In this document: in pieces, positions 63,553 through 64,000 of the stretch | Numbering within the stretch: position 1 is the stretch's first letter | Layout of the letters: every line of letters begins with the position of its first letter | DNA from: Arenibacter sp. ARW7G5Y1 | Lineage (GTDB): Bacteria; Bacteroidota; Bacteroidia; Flavobacteriales; Flavobacteriaceae | DNA length: 64,000 nt | Assembly (NCBI RefSeq): GCF_003201775.1 | Contig: NZ_QJJZ01000002.1 | Coordinates: forward strand, 62,001 to 126,000 | Reading direction: 5' to 3' | Position numbers and translations under genes: made by a program | The notes under the pieces: generated by a model | Database searches by the model: none | What the model was told of the DNA's origin: nothing | What the model saw: only the letters and a program-made list of their open reading frames with translations

Positions 63553-64000
63553 ATGTCACTTTTTAGTCTAGAAAATAAAACAGCCATTGTTACCGGTGGT
63601 GCCAGTGGTATTGGTGAAGCTATATCCAAAGCCTTTGCCGGCCAGGGAGCGCATGTGCACATCCTGGAATTTAATGTGGAAAACGGAGAACGTGTAGTTG
63701 GGGAAATAGAAGCTAAGGGCGGTAAGGCCAAGTTTCACGCTTGCGATGTTTCCAATAATGCCCAGGTAGCCGAAATTATATCCGCTATTGGCGCCCAGAG
63801 TTATATTAATATTTTGGTGAACAATGCGGGGATAGCCCATGTGGGAAATTTGGAGGGAACCGCAGTAGAGGATATGGATCGCATATATAATGTAAACATC
63901 AAAGGGGTTTATAATTGTATGCATGCCGTTATCTCCAAGATGAAGGAGAAAGGAGGGGTCATTTTAAATATGGCTTCCATTGCCTCCACGGTTGGTATCT
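63553..64000 (+). CDS. Short-chain dehydrogenase/reductase, cut by window end
   Basis: The frame from ATG 63553 is open to the window edge (149 codons). It shows the SDR NAD(P) motif TGGASGIG (14-21), a downstream acidic residue suggesting NAD preference, VNNAGIA and the start of the catalytic-Ser strand ILNMASIAS. It is 45 nt after L-fuconate dehydratase, so the best reading is 2-keto-3-deoxy-L-fuconate 4-dehydrogenase of the fucose pathway. The catalytic YxxxK lies beyond the window, so this remains inference. Confidence 0.85.
   Translation, partial: MSLFSLENKTAIVTGGASGIGEAISKAFAGQGAHVHILEFNVENGERVVGEIEAKGGKAKFHACDVSNNAQVAEIISAIGAQSYINILVNNAGIAHVGNLEGTAVEDMDRIYNVNIKGVYNCMHAVISKMKEKGGVILNMASIASTVGI

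Noticed and set aside
1-64000. tRNA, rRNA, CRISPR arrays, intact insertion sequences, phage genes
   Set aside because: Looked for and not seen; no transposase, integrase or regular spacer-repeat array is present.

Overview
The window reads as a chromosome segment of a marine-type Flavobacteriaceae member (Bacteroidota; Zobellia, Maribacter or Arenibacter-like by gene content). This is inferred from two SusC/SusD pairs, many lipoproteins with Bacteroidota-style signal peptides, an AT-rich sequence, mostly weak Shine-Dalgarno sites, an ECF sigma/FecR/STN-SusC signalling set, and families typical of the phylum (DUF4861, DUF3570/DUF4266, M56-plug proteins). I saw no rRNA, tRNA, CRISPR array or intact insertion sequence.

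Layout. 1-2.3 kb: the start of an outer-membrane barrel protein (minus strand, cut by the window edge), divergent from a LytS-type kinase and LytTR regulator pair. 2.5-29.2 kb: a pectin utilisation locus. It holds a GH28 polygalacturonase, a DUF4861 protein, two GH105 unsaturated-uronyl hydrolases, a CE12 remnant and an intact CE12 acetylesterase, a CE8 pectin methylesterase, an esterase-GH43 fusion, a further esterase, a cytochrome-like VCBS lipoprotein and a SusC/SusD pair. A LacI regulator, altronate dehydratase and tagaturonate reductase (UxaA/UxaB), a Gfo/Idh/MocA oxidoreductase and a three-gene TRAP transporter complete it. Enzymes would cut and de-esterify homogalacturonan and rhamnogalacturonan outside the cell and in the periplasm. 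SusCD imports oligosaccharides across the outer membrane, TRAP may carry uronates across the inner membrane, and UxaB/UxaA convert tagaturonate to 2-keto-3-deoxygluconate. Five near-identical 14-bp palindromes (TRYAATCGATTRYA) sit in front of the GH28, SusCD/GH105, CE8-CE12/lacI and uxaBA units, suggesting one LacI-controlled regulon.

29.4-43 kb: mostly non-PUL genes. These are a phosphoribosyltransferase, a small exported protein, a sorbosone-dehydrogenase-like lipoprotein, a kinase-M23-aminotransferase triple fusion, a thioredoxin/ApbE/DUF4266/DUF3570 operon, an esterase paralogue, and a BlaI/M56 regulatory pair. The BlaI/M56 promoter carries three 16-bp dyads spaced exactly 20 bp apart.

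43.5-64 kb: a second carbohydrate locus, directed at fucose- or galactose-bearing glycans (for example RG-II side chains). It has a GH141-like beta-helix protein, a GH95 enzyme, a 936-residue NPCBM/clan-D-like enzyme, a sugar isomerase/epimerase, a PhyH dioxygenase, an AraC regulator, and a SusC/SusD pair with its own ECF sigma and FecR anti-sigma. A second AraC regulator, an L-fuconate dehydratase and the start of an SDR (probably 2-keto-3-deoxy-L-fuconate dehydrogenase) follow. The two loci use different regulatory logic: LacI in the first, ECF/FecR plus AraC in the second.
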